From Indioceanicola profundi (GTDB taxonomy: Bacteria > Pseudomonadota > Alphaproteobacteria > Azospirillales > Azospirillaceae), in assembly GCF_003568845.1 (NCBI RefSeq), contig NZ_CP030128.1, positions 124,001 through 188,000 of the forward strand: a DNA stretch of 64,000 bases. The letters are read 5' to 3'. The position numbers and the translations under genes are program-made. This document shows positions 63,749-64,000 of this stretch, piece by piece. The stretch's first letter is position 1. Each line of letters opens with the position of its first letter. The notes beneath the pieces are model-generated. The model made no database searches and was not told the DNA's origin. It saw nothing but the letters and a program-made list of their open reading frames with translations.

Positions 63749-64000
63749 ATGAAAAGTGAGATCTTTGATCGATCCTCACCCGATCCAACGGTCGCGCTCT
63801 GGCGCGCCGTTGTCCGCCAAGCCATTCTTGATGCTGTGGCTTCCAGTACAGCCGATCACGTTTGGGCTGCCCGACGCTGGCTACTTGAGCAGGATGAGGA
63901 CTTTCTTGAGGTCTGCTGCCATGCCAGCCTTGATCCTGGGGCAGTACGGCAGCGGGCGCGGTACGTTGCAGAGGTGAAAGAATGGCGCCTGCCGCGCGAT
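63749..64000 (+). CDS. Hypothetical protein, partial (runs off right edge)
   Basis: The frame starts with ATG 63749 and is open to the window end (84 codons). It gives MKSEIFDRSSPDPTVALWRA, a helical segment with WAARRWLEQDEDFLEVCCHA and SLDPGAVRQRARYVAEVKEW. I do not recognise a family; similar compact helical proteins occur in phage-like regions. GAAAGGGAT lies about 12 bases upstream. Confidence 0.55.
   Translation, partial: MKSEIFDRSSPDPTVALWRAVVRQAILDAVASSTADHVWAARRWLLEQDEDFLEVCCHASLDPGAVRQRARYVAEVKEWRLPRD

Overview
The window is GC-rich and looks like part of a large plasmid or chromid of an alphaproteobacterium, possibly of the Rhodospirillales. The genus is a guess from codon use and gene style. 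The plasmid reading rests on a RepA_C-type initiator, an iteron origin with an AT-rich segment, a ParAB pair, a second (partial) ParA, an HU protein and many decaying insertion sequences. No rRNA, tRNA or CRISPR array was seen.

Layout. 0-10 kb is the plasmid maintenance block: edge ParA, IS5 remnant, AAC(6')-like acetyltransferase, broken Fic gene, parB-parA with candidate centromere palindromes, repA, and oriV with 11 clustered iterons. 10-25 kb holds HU, a frameshifted nuclease/phosphatase, a LysR regulator with a divergent secreted protein, a TRAP solute-binding protein next to a chemoreceptor, a MASE1 histidine kinase, a secreted DNA/RNA nuclease with a small partner ORF (partly duplicated at 16.6 kb), a kinase fragment without its phospho-acceptor His, and a second chemoreceptor. 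25-37 kb is mobile-element rich (IS5, IS6, IS701 remnants, an HU gene scrap, a truncated RTX-type protein). It also carries a two-gene unit that may be a MACPF-like pore former with a beta-rich partner, a hybrid histidine kinase, and a small hydrolase/membrane-protein operon. 37-42 kb has a membrane di-iron hydroxylase, a Zn alcohol dehydrogenase, an MFS carrier and an IS630 element.

42-62.6 kb is the metabolic core. An uninterrupted minus-strand operon-like run (62.6 to 49.1 kb) encodes an IclR regulator, a phosphotransacetylase-like protein, a tripartite TctCBA transporter, an acylating aldehyde dehydrogenase of the sulfoacetaldehyde dehydrogenase (SauS) type, a two-subunit NDP-forming acyl-CoA ligase, and a three-subunit molybdenum enzyme best matched to the cytoplasmic sulfite dehydrogenase SoeABC. 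A MoeA protein, an SLC13-type permease and a second, closely similar IclR lie just beyond it. My reading: a sulfonated C2 acid (sulfoacetate is the best guess) is imported by Tct, activated to its CoA thioester and reduced to sulfoacetaldehyde. A desulfonating enzyme not present here (Xsc expected elsewhere) would release sulfite and acetyl phosphate. Sulfite would be oxidised by SoeABC, acetyl phosphate converted by the Pta-like enzyme, and the oxyanion possibly moved by the SLC13 permease. The pathway assignment is inference from gene families and operon structure.

Several genes in the left half carry frameshifts or stops, which means real decay or assembly errors; read mapping would separate these.
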